Source: Marasmius tenuissimus
Taxonomy: Eukaryota > Basidiomycota > Agaricomycetes > Agaricales > Marasmiaceae
Assembly: GCA_029532415.1 (NCBI GenBank)
Contig: JAQOTA010000053.1
Span: 1,612,001 to 1,676,000, forward strand
Reading direction: 5' to 3'
DNA length: 64,000 nt
This document shows positions 11,096 through 22,876 of this stretch, in pieces (position 1 is the stretch's first letter; each line of letters starts with the position of its first letter). The notes beneath the pieces are model-generated. The model was given only the letters and a program-made list of their open reading frames with translations. It did no database searches and had not been told where the DNA came from. A program made the translations under genes and the position numbers.

Positions 11096-12666
11096 CTAGC
11101 TGAACTCCGACTTCGAGACCCAATTCGGTACACCCTTGACATAGAGCGGGGCCAGTCCGACTCTGGAGTTGCCCAATCTTGTATCTGCCGCGAAATTGAT
11201 CATAGCCCCATCGTACGGCTCGTGGAAAGTGCAATCCTTCAGCCAGATTCGGTCTATGGCGGCCATAGCACCGTCCATATTGCAGTATTTGACGAATGCA
11301 CATCGTCTAAAGAAGAAGAAAGAGAAGGACATAGACGAGGCGTAAGTATCATCGGGTGTAACAGTAAAAAACACAACCAAACGCACCCCTTCTCGTTGAC
11401 TTGCGTCTGATATACGGGTCCGAACAGCGAGAAATGGTATTGGATGGCTTCTCGAGTTAAGCCTTCCCAGTTTGAGATATTGTAAATTCCTATGGTTCTT
11501 GTGGCACCCAAGGCTACTGCACGAGCATTGTGGAATGTGACATGGTCAGGCTCGACTGCCTTTAAGACGGCTTTGCCTTTTCCTGTCTTCTCTGCTTCCT
11601 CGTTACACGTATTCCAGAACACGAGAGCATCCTCCGGACGCAAGAACTCTACTGTCTAAGCAGACGAAGACACACATGAGCACGGTCAGTCAGCACGAAA
11701 TACCAGAGTGAATACCATCCAACGTACGATTGCGGGTGACTGTTTTTGCGTGAAGCCCTTTTTGATGCTTAGAACCGCTTCTCCTCGGTCGGGAAGGTTT
11801 GTATTTCGGAGGAGGGGCATGACCGTTCTGGGTATTGACATGGGTTCCTCGTACTTGGTGAGCCGTACCGCACGGAAATACTCTGAGCTTTGAAGTTTTT
11901 GTCGTTTCATCGCGAACATTTGCTTGTATTGCCTCTTGAGCTGCCAATCGCAGTTTTCAACGTCGAAATTGATGCCAGTAGGTCCGCCTTCGCCTTGTTC
12001 CATTCGGAGTGTTTTCAAGGCCTTGAAGATGAAAGATGAAGAAGAGAGCGCGTTCAATATTCATAGTGAAACGAGGAATACAAGCAAACGCACCAGCATC
12101 GCAGACTTGACAGAGCAAAACTGTACCCAACCACGTTTAGGTCCCTGGTGAGCTGCTCCTCCCGAGGCCAGCTCCTTCATATTCCTCGGACTCTTATATC
12201 CAACGGCCTCAACATCTCCAAACCGTGTCATATCTTCCTGAAGAAACTTGAGCGTCGCCCCCTCAGGCAGCTGGTTGATTAGAATACGCCTCGACGCAAA
12301 ACGATATCCAATAGCTGCAACGACCTCGACAAGTGATTGGTGCCGTCTTCCCTCGTGATATTCAGCCTCGACACGCGTGGTTCTCTGCATTCGTTGGAAA
12401 AAATCTTTCGCAGTTTCCGTGTCTAGGTACTTGATGAAAGCACGCTCGTGTCTAGGCTCATAGTCGATGCTTTCTATCGGTCCGACCTGGTTAACGTCGA
12501 GAATCTGGCGTAGTTGAGAAAACGTGTTGACATTGCTAAGGAGGATTGAACGGGCGGGTGATGTAGTTACGGTCGACGCAGATGAACATCGTGCGTGTGT
12601 TGCCCGCAGTCGGAAGAGAAAATGAGAATTTGGGGGTCGAACTTGACGGAGTAGATGAAAGTTCAT
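11096..12666 (-). CDS. mitochondrial-type RRM protein, copy B
   Basis: Exons 12666-12094, 11978-style continuation 12021-11728, 11655-11387 and 11306-11096 all join in frame (introns of 72, 72 and 80 bases). The N-terminus MNFHLLRQVRPP is basic and Arg/Ser-rich, as in a mitochondrial presequence. The body matches copy A at 4079-5609 block by block: VNQVGPIESIDYE against HKVGPVERIQYQ, ALGATRTIGIYNISNW against DLGATRTLAIFNIKDW, and FVKYCNMDGAMAAIDRI against IEYADVMGAFQALDRI. Unlike copy A, its last RRM strand (DGAMINFAADTR) and the tail GLAPLYVKG are in one open frame. Inferred role: mitochondrial RNA binding. Sequence divergence is high, so the duplication is old. No named orthologue recognised. 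Confidence 0.78.
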
Positions 12667-14584
12667 AAGAGTCACCCTGAACCACGTTCTCACATCACAT
12701 GTTCTGCCTCTGACTGAGCAAAGTTCACTCTACACCTCGTTAATGGCAAGGGTCTTCACAGAAAAAGCTGATCGTTCACTTTCAACGGTAATTACAGACT
12801 CCCAAAAGAGATACGCGTCTAAGAATCATTCACTATCATCTCAACTCAACAGAAATTGACACCTTCGGTTCCAAGCCTGCAGGCCAAGAGATTTGAGGAT
12901 GGGAGACCATCCTCGGAGGTCCATAGACCACAAGAATCATCTCCCGCCCAATATAATCCCTTGTACGATAACGCACACGACACGATTCGCCACAAGCTGG
13001 CTCCTTGAGAGCTCGGGAGATCTTCTAGGAAAGGTAATGACTGCCCAACCGTCTGTTCTTCCGAGTTCCGAGTTTCTTGGAATTGAGAACTGGTGATTCA
13101 GAGATAGATACCCGAATATTGAACATCCAAGAGGCCAAGAACGCGTTGAAGACCATATCAAAGCGCCACATCCGATTCGGTGAACGAGATAGCTCGCACG
13201 ACTGACACCAGTGCTAGTGGAGGCGGGTGGCTGGCTATCTATCACGATCATTCCGTTCGCTCATGATGATCAGAGACTCAGAGTAGCTTAGGGCCCCTGC
13301 CAGCTCAGGGATTAATCGCATCACAATGAAAACGCGGTAAGAATGACCCACAATAGCAATAGCTTTGGAGAGTGGGATGATCCACATTGCATACACGATG
13401 TCCATCTGCCAGAGCAACGCCCGCGGTCACTGAGTTCAGCCACGTATGCAAGGTAAAGTGGAACAAAACGGGATCTCTTCGACGTCCAATCAACGCGATC
13501 ATCACAATTCGTCGGGTTGAAGCAATCATGATTCCTTCCAGCCGAGGGTCGTCGCGTTTCGTCGTCGTCGAGGGCTTCGAGAACGTAACTTTCCCATGAG
13601 GATTGGCTACGGAGCTGCATATTGTATTCAACCTTCGCAATAGACCTAAGTAGCAAGAAGACTCATGATCAGGAAATGAATGCCATTTGGCTTCTGTACA
13701 ACGCGGTACTCACCTTACATGAATGATGATACCAACCCTCGCCAGCAGTAGTAACCGTCCACTTGAGTTCGTCTCAGTCGTCTTCAACAGCTCTTGGACA
13801 TGGATTGTATCTGATTGGAGCCTGTATCATTCATTTCAACGGCAATACCAATTTCAACGACTCTAGCAATCATGTGTGCGTGGTGGAAGCACCCCCGATT
13901 GCTGCCGATTACCCGTGAACGGTGATAATGAACCTGTGGATGTGGAGGGGGTCGGTCACCGGTGCGGAATGACATGAAGTTCGGTCCTATGGTGACTGGC
14001 ACTCCAATCTCCAACGGAACGTTGAGGAGGAGCTGAGGCCGCAGACGAGATATGCAAATTCGAAGGTCAAAGAGTTTTGACAACTCGAACTTCACACGGT
14101 CCATACGGCACTCTCGTTCGCAGAGATAAGCATGGAAAAACTCATCGTTCTCTCTAAAGGTCGTGATTCGTATGAGTTATACATTTGTATTGTATTTCTG
14201 TATGTATATCTTGTAATTACGGATGGCAATGCTAAGAAATCGAGAAACGAAGATGGAAAAAACGGGACTCGAAACAAAACAAGAGCCGACGCGCGACAGG
14301 TGAGGGTGGGGGGTCGGCGTGATAGTTGTGCAGATGGTATGTTCGGGTGGTATGTATCGTAGAACAACGATGGTTGGGTAAATGGACAAGATAGACAAAA
14401 GGCAGCAAGAGAGAGAGAGAGAGGGTATAGGAGGAATCTCGCGACGGAAAACGAGCGGATAGAAGTAAATCTAGAGGCGAAATCAAGAACATCGAAATTC
14501 TTAAATTAATGGGAAAAAGGTAAAAAGAAACCTCGAACTCCCTCGTCCCTTCCTTCATGAGCCTGATACTGACTTGCCATTTAC
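12667..14584. other. gene-poor interval between RRM copy B and H+-ATPase
   Basis: No gene could be supported. Open stretches on the minus strand at 13235-13656 contain hydrophobic runs (AMWIIPLSKAIAIVGHSY) reminiscent of multi-helix membrane proteins, but they cannot be joined into a family match. The right end is the 3' UTR region of the ATPase gene and includes a GA microsatellite. Confidence 0.35.
14408..14423. repeat. (AG)n microsatellite
   Basis: About eight AG units in the 3' flank of the H+-ATPase gene. Confidence 0.7.
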
Positions 14585-17500
14585 CTATGCAGCAGTTCTA
14601 CTAGGATTCCTCGCCAATGTGTTACCAGTGTTCTGTGCCTGGTAAGAGCTAAACCTCTGCAACTCTTCAGGTTTGATGCTAACACGTCCTCCAAATCCGA
14701 CCTTCCTCGCTGCTCTCCTAAGGAATCCAACACGGTTCGAGTACAACGATTCGTGGATGGAAGCAGCCCTGGATTGAGTACGGGTGATGGGAACACCATC
14801 GGAGTTCTTGGGTGCCTTCTGTGCAGCCTCGAGACGTCTGTTGCGGAGGTACTTGATGACCGTAGCCTTCATCGCAAACTTGATCCAGTCGAGAGGGATG
14901 AACCAAATAATGTTCTGCAGAAGCAACAATGAGCGACACGTCCAAGCGAATAAGACAAGACCAAATACATACCCAAACCCAGACGATACCAATCCATCCA
15001 CCGCTGATAGCCCTGATTTGCGTGAAGCCCCAGTTGGCATAAGCTGCGATGATACTGGAGATCAACTGCGCGATACAGAAGGCTCCCATCAAAGCGAACG
15101 AAGGCCTCTCCATGAAGAAGAATCCGTGCGAACGAGTGACGAAGATGAGAGCTTGCGAGATGATGGCAACTTGGAGGTAGACAACCATGTGCAATTGACG
15201 GTCGTTCGGGTCGATGGGGAAGTCTGTATCGAGGCTGACACCAAACTTGTCCTGGAAGAAGGTAGTCTCCATGATGATGATGACGAGGGCAATGCTAAAG
15301 AGAGGTCGTTAGATACCTGTGAGGGAAAAGACAAACAATATACTCACGTGGAAAGCGTCAAGTAGAGACCATACGCAATCGCGTAGGCGAAGATCTCAGC
15401 AAGATCCCAACTATCCGGTGTCATCGAGGGCAAGACACGGTCAACCGACAAGGTCATGATGGTACCGTCGTTGAGCAAGGCAATGATCAGAATCATGAAC
15501 GGAGGGAAGTCGAATTGATAGGCAAAGGCGAGAATGGCGAAGCAAACGACGATACGGATGGTGACAGCGCAAGCGTAGATGGAGTAGTTACGCATACGCT
15601 GGAAGATAACACGGGATCCACGGATAGCGTGAACGATGGTGGAAAGACCGGGCTCAGTCAAGACGATATCCGCGGCACCACGAGCAGCATCAGTAGCACC
15701 CTCGACGGCAATACCGACGTTGGCCCTCGAGAGAGCGGGAGCGTCGTTAGCACCATCACCAGTCATGGCACACAAGTGACCAAGACCCTGCAACCTCTTG
15801 ACGATCTCGTACTTGTGCTCGGGGAAGACACCAGCGAAACCGTCAGCGTCGAGAATCATCTCGTCGAGCGAGGCGTGCTTGCCGTCAGGTGCAGGTCCGT
15901 CCTTCAAAACCTTAGCGGGGTACATGTGGTCGCCGAGACCGAGACGACGTCCAGTCTCCTTCGCAATAGCCAACTGGTCACCAGTAACCATCTTGACTTT
16001 GACACCCATAGCGATGGCATCGTCGATGGTCTGCTTGGTGTCATCACGAGGAGGATCGAAGATGGCCAAAAGACCGATCAACTCGAAACCGTTGCCTTCA
16101 GCCTCATGATCGTCACCGTCAAGCTCCTCATAAGCAACAGCAAGGGCACGAAGACCACGCTGGGCGTACTCCTCGACGTCGGCCTCGAGCTTGTCCTCAA
16201 CCTCGGAAGTCTTGTTACGCGTGCAGAGCTCGATGATGATACCGGTCATACCCTTGGTGACACGCTTGAGCTTGCCGGTAGACTCCTCACGGTAAGTGAT
16301 CTCCGTACGCTTGTCAACAGGGTTGAAAGGCTTGAAGTCCAGGAGCTTGATACCGGCACGAGCACGCGCGGGATCACCGATAGCCTGAACGACAGACATA
16401 TCGATTGCATCCTGGTTCTCGGTACGGGAGGCGTAGGCGGCGAGAAGAATGACATCCTCTGCGGAGAAGGGGCCGTAGGTACGGATAGTGTTACGGTCGA
16501 TGGTGAGCTTGTTGGTGGTGAGGGTACCGGTCTTGTCGGAACAGAGGATGGTGACACCGGCCAACTCTTCGATAGCGGTGATACGGGTGACGATGGCTTT
16601 GTACTTAGCAAGTTGCTGAGCACCAACGGCGAGGGTGACGGACAGGACAGTGGGCATGGCAATGGGGATACCACCGATCAAGAGGACAAGGATGTTATCG
16701 AGACCGCGACGATAGGTATACTTGAACTTAGGATAGAGAATGACGATTTCGAGGAGGACGAAAAGACCGATGGCACACAGACAGAACGAACCAATCTGGG
16801 CCAAAATCTTCTGAAGATGTCCGGTGGTATCATCATCCTGTCCGACGAGTGACGCAGCACGACCGAAGAAAGTGTTGGCACCGGTGGAGATGACAACACC
16901 CTCAGCCTCACCCTGTTTGCAAGTAGAACCACTGAAAACAGACAGGTTAGATGAATGAAACTCGGATATTACACCCTAAGACACTCACGAGAAGCATTGG
17001 TCGCCAGTCTTCTTGGACTGTGGCAAGGATTCACCAGTGAGCGCAGCCTGGTCGATTGAGACATTAATAGCCTCAGTCAGACGACAGTCTGCGGGGACAA
17101 TATCACCGATCTTGAAGGCAACCATATCACCGGGGACAAGTTCTGCGGATTCGATTTCCGACCAGGTGCCAGAACGCTTAACCTTTGCCTTGGGTGCAAG
17201 GGAGTCCATGAGGGCTTTGACAGCGTTACCAGCATTGCGTTCTTCGTAGAAACCGATGGCGGAGTTGATGAAAAGCAGAAGGACGATACCGACGAAATCC
17301 GGCCAATCAGGGGCTCTGCCTTCACCGTTGGAGAGTGCGATAGCGACAAGAGCGGCAGCTTCCATGACCCAGGAGAGAGGATTCCACATGAAACTGAGGA
17401 ACTAGAGCGGAGTTAGGAAATGGAGCGAGCAAGAAGACAGGACGAATTACTTACCTGAAGGAAAGCATTCTGTTCCTCTGATTCGAGCTTGTTGGGACCG

Positions 17501-17909
17501 AAGAGCTCCAGACGACGCTTGGCCTCCTCCGCAGAAAGACCATTTTCATCACATTGAAGGAGTTTGAAGACGTCTTCAATAACAATGGTCTCTAAGTCGA
17601 CCTTTTCCTTGTCGTACAAATCCTCAGCGCGAAGTTGAATCTGAACGCGGGACGGGTAAGGCGGTGTAAGATATACATAGAGTTGAAACACGAACTGTTG
17701 ACATGTCCACATTGGCATCTATAGAAAGAGAAAATGAATACACACGGAACGACGAGCAGAAGTTCGAAAAACATACGTGTAGGGGCCTCATTGTCATGCT
17801 CAAAATCCTTGTACTCTCTCTTCTTTTTTTCTGGCTCGCCAGCGACCGGTGTAGGGTTGACGGGTGAGTCGCCCTGAGGGCCAGGTTCCTTTTCAACGTT
17901 TGTTGCCAT
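14585..17909 (-). CDS. PMA1: plasma membrane H+-ATPase (P3A type)
   Basis: The electrogenic proton pump that energises nutrient uptake and sets cytosolic pH. All P-type hallmarks are present: actuator loop TGESLPQSK, phosphorylation site [12 protein letters not shown], hinge motif [20 protein letters not shown], and membrane helix 4 with [13 protein letters not shown]. The N-terminus [15 protein letters not shown] is short and acidic. The C-terminal tail carries [17 protein letters not shown], which holds Ser/Thr residues typical of the regulatory domain, and ends in ARNPSRTAA. The 5' part contains a 23-base microexon (17696-17718). Seven or so exons splice in frame; length is near 1000 residues. 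The nucleotide-binding loop reads TKGMTG instead of the more common KGAP; I believe this variant also occurs in other basidiomycete pumps. Codon use is strongly biased, as expected for high expression. Confidence 0.96.
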
Positions 17910-20900
17910 AGTCTGTTAGTCTAAGAAGGCTTGCGCCAGAAGAGGAGGGGAGGGGAGAGGAGAAAGTTGAAGGAACTTGTAGAGCCCTTTCAAAACTTTG
18001 CGAAGAGTTATGATGGAGGGGAAGGGAAAAGGGAATGGTTGGTCGGGCGAGATATGTTTGCCTTTTATTTTCAACAGAGGGGACGATCAAAGGTATCAAC
18101 AAGTACAAATAGTCCGCGAGACCGTCGACTCCATTTCCATCAGCGCCATTTGGCCCAAGTACCCGTTGGCATCATCACATCGGATTCACACCGTGCTCCC
18201 GGGTGAATTGATTGGCGATTCTTTTCCACCAGAACATTTGAAGGGAAAGATATTGAACAGATTCATTTTCTGCAGCCATGCCAGCCAACAGTGTCTATCA
18301 CTAAACGCCCCGTAGTCATGCTGGCAGTCCGCTTGGCTTCACTATGGCAATTATTCCTAGTATTTCCGTGTCCAGTCATCGACGCGCGATTAATGCCAGA
18401 CATGCAACCAACAATCTGCCGTACCGCCGACATCCCACAGCAGTGGCTGTCATAGTGCCGAACATCCTTGACGCACGGGACGGAGAAAGAATTTCAACCA
18501 GCCTGATTTCGAAGGACCCCCTTGTCCGCCGCCACGCAGGCAGCGGGAATATCCAGCTTCAAGCAGGGGCTTGCCTGCCAAAAATAGCGGAAGTATGACA
18601 TACCTATTCAGGGACTTGCAGCTTTACGCTAAATTTGCCGGCTATGATTATCACGTCCGTCCGTGGCGGTCGTACTCGAGAATTTCTGAATGACAAAGCG
18701 ACAAAGTCCTCCAAATGGTTCGCATATCAAGCTTTCCGAGCCCGATACAACCATTAGCGAGCACTCCTCACAGTAGGACACCCCTAGTCCGTCGATCGTA
18801 GGACTCCGGGTAATCGAATGTTATGATTCTGGGACGTAGTAACACTGATTAACATGGCTCGGGGAATGAATGAGTAGTAGGGTAGCCCCGACCCCGATTG
18901 ATGTCCGCCAAAGGAGAATAGACACTCTCGGACCCAGGAGGGCATCTGCTATACATTTCACTGCAGGTCAGAATCATCATCATTGATCTCAAAACCCACT
19001 ACAACACCGATACCAGAACGCAGAGCGTGGATCCATGCAGACAAACGATCTTTCTCGTCCACGTGCCGCGTGTCCACATTTGGTGGTTGTAGAGAAAGTC
19101 CTTTAAAGGGTTGCCGCTGAGCAATTTTCGCGACCGCAGCCGACGGGAGAGTCGGGAAACCACGATGGAGTACTCGAACGCTCAGAGTCACAGGAACAGG
19201 TCCCTCAAGGCAGGAGTTCGGCAGGATTGTCAGATATAGACCTAGTCCGCAGCAGACCTGGGCGTCTGAGTAGGAGTGCAGTAGCACTATGAGCTCACTT
19301 ACCCAGGCACATAGGTAGGAGTCCGCCCTGAACTTTCCGCCTCAATTGAAATCAACAGTCCAAACTCCACCCCCGCATCTCCCCGAGGTTGTGTACAGGT
19401 CCGACAGAACATACATCGGAAGTCGGACCGCTCTCGGACGCTCGACAAGTTCTGAAAGTCTTGCTAGCTTCCAGAATAGGTCAAGCACCACCAGGTTGAA
19501 AGTACATCTATAGGTCTAGAGCTCGTATATAACAGCATCGAGTCCAAACGCGGTTCAAGTGGAAAGTTAGACTTCAGTTTGAAGAGTGATTCAGTTGACA
19601 GCTCCCCAGCGCAGTTTGGGGATCAATGTTCAAGCTCAAAACTCGGTGAAAATGCTTGCGGCGACACGTAGCCTTCGAAAGTCTAGATAATCGCTACAGA
19701 GGTAAATACGCCCATTCCAGGCGGGGCTAGTGGACGTTGAGTGAGAAACGCCGCAAGGTCCCAAGCTGTCCCAAGAATACGAGAGGGTGTACAGTAAGGA
19801 GGTTCCAGAAGGAGAACGCGTGGATTATCCTTGATACCGTGTAGGGACGGATTTCGGTCGGAGCGACGTTACTTGCTGTAAGGTGCAGTGTGCAAGCGGG
19901 AGTGAGCCAAAAACGCCAGTTGATACCTTGCTGATTCTAAGAGTGGGCCATATATTCACCTCGGAAATCTTCGAGGCGTGCTCGGGAAGGCTAGGCTTGG
20001 GTCTGCGCCCGCGGGTAGTGTTCACATCAAATCAATACTCACCAGGTGGGCTGTGGCATTATGCAGATATCTCCACCACTGTCATGAGAAGGTCGATGGT
20101 GGTACAGCTTCTACATGCCCACGCCAGTCGCAATCCAAAGACGATGTATCAACAAAAGACCATCCTAGTCCATGGTCCTTTAGGAGTTCTGCGGCCCAGG
20201 GTAGAGAAGCCAATTATAGTGGTTCCTCAGCCACTGACATAGTTACTGAGCGAAAAACGCATTGACAGAACCAACCCAAAGAAATGATGATGATGCTAAC
20301 AGTGACAGTCGAACTGGAGAAGCTCGAGATCTAAATTTACCAAGGCACCGAGTACAGCGGGTGTGAGAAGGTTCGGCTTCAGCGTGCCGATTCCATAGTT
20401 CTCACGCTTACGCGGTTAATTCCGAATCTCCCGAGACCAATGGGACCCCCTTCGGACCTCCTCGTCAAGGAAAAAAACGAAACAATAACCAAAAATGACT
20501 GGAACCTCCGAAATTACCAAACTACACGACTCAGAGGTTCATGGCTCACTGAGGCTCACGCAAGCAGCCTCAGGTAGCTCGATGGAAACTCGTTTCGCAA
20601 AGTATCTGGGTCGGTGTATCTCACAATTATAGTCTAAGTCGCTCTGACCTCCATCACGATTGTGATCCGAACTGATCGATAAGGCGAATTGCTGTTAATG
20701 GGGACGAGAGGAGGAATACTCGACTTACAGCTTAGACGATTGGTTCCATGTTACCCGCCACTTCTACTACGACATGAAGCCTTGGCGAAGACTTGTGCCA
20801 GCTTGGCTCCGATATTGCATCCTGTAAAACGGCGAATTCGACCGCCTTCAAGCGGAGGACCCCTGGGTCGGACCGTGCACTTGGTTCCGTCATTTATCAA

Positions 20901-21779
20901 AGTCCAGCACCCGGGAGCCACGGTGCCACCCCAAACCACTGCTGTCGAGATTGTACATACACGCGGAAAGTTACGGCCACGGAGGTGGTTCATCTTTATG
21001 CACCGATTGTCCCTGCTCGCGTGCTCCGTCCACACACAAGCCAGAGATTACAAAGAATTACCGCCACACAGCGCCCTACCAGCGCCACCCCTCAAGGCCA
21101 CAAGGCCTCAGGCCTCAGGGGCCTCATAATCTTTCCTAGTCCCGCTAATTTATCGTGTCGATCGATAACCCTAGTATATAAGAGTGTCAGTGGGCGTAGG
21201 GGGCCTGAACTGCTTCTTACTCCCGTTGGTGTCCATGGCGAACGGGTGATCAAACGAATTGCAAACAGGATTCTTGAAACATGAAGATAGTACCACAACC
21301 CACTCCTCAGGTTATCAACCCTGTTTCAAAGGGGCAAATTCTAACAGCTCGTCTCCGACTAACCTCATTCCGGTACCGCCATTTGCTTCTCCGTCCAGGA
21401 CCTCCTGCTTCGCTTGAGACTCCTTTCTATCGCTTCTTCACTCTCAAAAGATCCCGAAGTCTTGCACCCTGATCGTTCTTCTGTAAAGCAAATATCGATC
21501 CATCCGTATTGGCAGTCCCGATTCTTCACTTGAGGTAGATATGGTTATTGAACATTGGAAATCCTCAAGTGTACTTCGAAGTGCCAAGTGCCAAGGTGCC
21601 AGTGTAAGATAAATGACGGACGGTTCTAAGTCAGTAATCGAGGCCCATCCCTTGAAAGACGGAGAGGAACTGTGTATATGTGATACAGTCCCCAAGTGTT
21701 TCGTGTGCGAACAACTCCGTCGCGTGGGATCCATCCAAGTCAAGCTCATATAGATGTGCGTTGGATGTGCGTACAGATG
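17910..21779. other. gene-poor interval with possible relics
   Basis: The left end is the H+-ATPase promoter. The rest has no supported gene. A minus-strand stretch at 18958-19287 resembles a terminal exon (ends EINDDDSDLQ) preceded by a plausible GTAAGT...CAG intron, but nothing upstream continues it. The stretch 20690-21290 is open in several frames without family resemblance. No LTRs or terminal inverted repeats were recognised by eye. Confidence 0.4.
18958..19287 (-). pseudogene. orphan exon-like fragment
   Basis: An open frame on the minus strand ends VGFEINDDDSDLQ then stop. The acidic end and even codon use look like the last exon of a gene, possibly of the repeat-poor F-box type common in mushrooms. 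Upstream sequence (19300-19560) could not be read as coding. It may be a remnant or chance. Confidence 0.2.
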
Positions 21780-22680
21780 TCAGCTATCCTTGCTTAGCCC
21801 CTGCCACAGAAAATCATGCAGACTGAGCAAGCTCTCCTCAAGAGGTTGATAGGTGGACGTTGAACGATGGATTCGTTGTTCGACACGACTCACGCATTTT
21901 TGCAGGCATGGTCCTCCTCCCCAAGTACCTTCAGTCCATCTTTTGAGCGGAGGATGTTCGATCTCGTGTTCATCTTCGATTGAACATGCGATCCACGCCA
22001 GGACGCAGAGGAAACTCTCTAGGTCGCACCTAACCCAATGTTCCTGAGGTCCCAGCAGTCCTGGCATGAGAAGGTCCAATGCCATGAAAGGTTTTGTTCC
22101 GACTTTTGAGGCTGGGGGAGGGGAGCCCTCTATTCCGTTCGAGAGGCCAAAGTCGCTCAGGGTGCCATAATGTTCTCGTCCTTCCTCCAATACATATTAT
22201 TAACAGAGATATCGCGATGTCGAATCCGTAGAACGGCAAAAAGGTATCTATGACCTAGAGAAGACAGGAAATGTTTGAGGACCTGTTCGAATCAAACGAA
22301 CGGAGCATACTTGCACTTCATAGCTTTATCCTTGAACGCTTTCGCAAACTCTCTGTAGTCGATGAGACTCGTGATAGGCTCTAGATTCTCGACGATCACG
22401 TACTGGAGTTGCTCCAAGACGACCGTTTAGCCAAAAACTACCCTGAAGGAAGCATCTGGTGTGAAATTCCCCGGAAGCGATAATATCCGGGAGGTAACTC
22501 AGAACCTATTCGTACTCTTCGTTCGCCCTCGCATACGCCCTCGTAACGCCCCTGCCTTGTTGATGAGCTTCTCCGGCTCACGACGCGTACTCGGTTTTGT
22601 GATGTTCATGACAAACTGGGAGGCCATACCCTTTACTTTTCGCCGCGCACAGGGCCATCCAATACTTCAATCTCGGTGAT
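21780..22680 (-). pseudogene. FunK1 fungal-specific protein kinase, broken copy
   Basis: Segments of the basidiomycete FunK1 kinase domain follow one another from about 22680 down to 21780: KPSTRREPEKLINKA, YVIVENLEPITSLIDYREF with AKAFKDKAMKC, the catalytic loop RHRDISVNNM, then EEGREHYGTLSDFGLSNG and VGTKPFMALDLL. A normal-looking intron separates the KAMKC and HRDIS blocks. The frame is broken in at least three places. There is a shift after LINKA, an in-frame TAG at 22506-22508, and a one-base shift between the catalytic loop and the DFG-like block. It is therefore very likely a pseudogene. FunK1 genes are a large, rapidly turning-over family in mushrooms, so decayed copies are expected. 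Confidence 0.8.
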
Positions 22681-22876
22681 GCATGGAATGTCGTTTATAA
22701 CACTTGCGCAATCCAAAGCGGACCCTTTGTATCGAGAATGCGCAAGGAAAACTTGAAAGGAACTCAGACAGTGACGTAATATGATGGGCTCAATCTTGAG
22801 TCAAAGCAATATAAATACCACAATCAACAACAATCCACCCTTTTTCTAAGCAACCCTATTTGAATGAGGCGACTTC

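Noticed and set aside
12870..12930. GGATGGGAGACC-like stretch resembling the 3' part of 5S rRNA
   Set aside because: The remaining 5S elements (5' stem, internal control boxes) are absent.
13305..13656. Two overlapping minus-strand open frames of 111 codons
   Set aside because: Neither frame shows a domain or splice partners; the hydrophobic runs are too short to assign to a membrane family.
15515..16852. A 445-codon open frame on the plus strand opposite the H+-ATPase
   Set aside because: It is exactly antisense to a highly codon-biased gene, its translation is a low-complexity Asp/Gly/Thr-rich string, and strong codon bias commonly opens the antisense frame.
20689..21290. Overlapping open frames of up to 163 codons
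   Set aside because: Pro/Ser/Arg-rich in all frames, open on both strands, with no start context, splice sites or family motif; composition artefact more likely than a gene.
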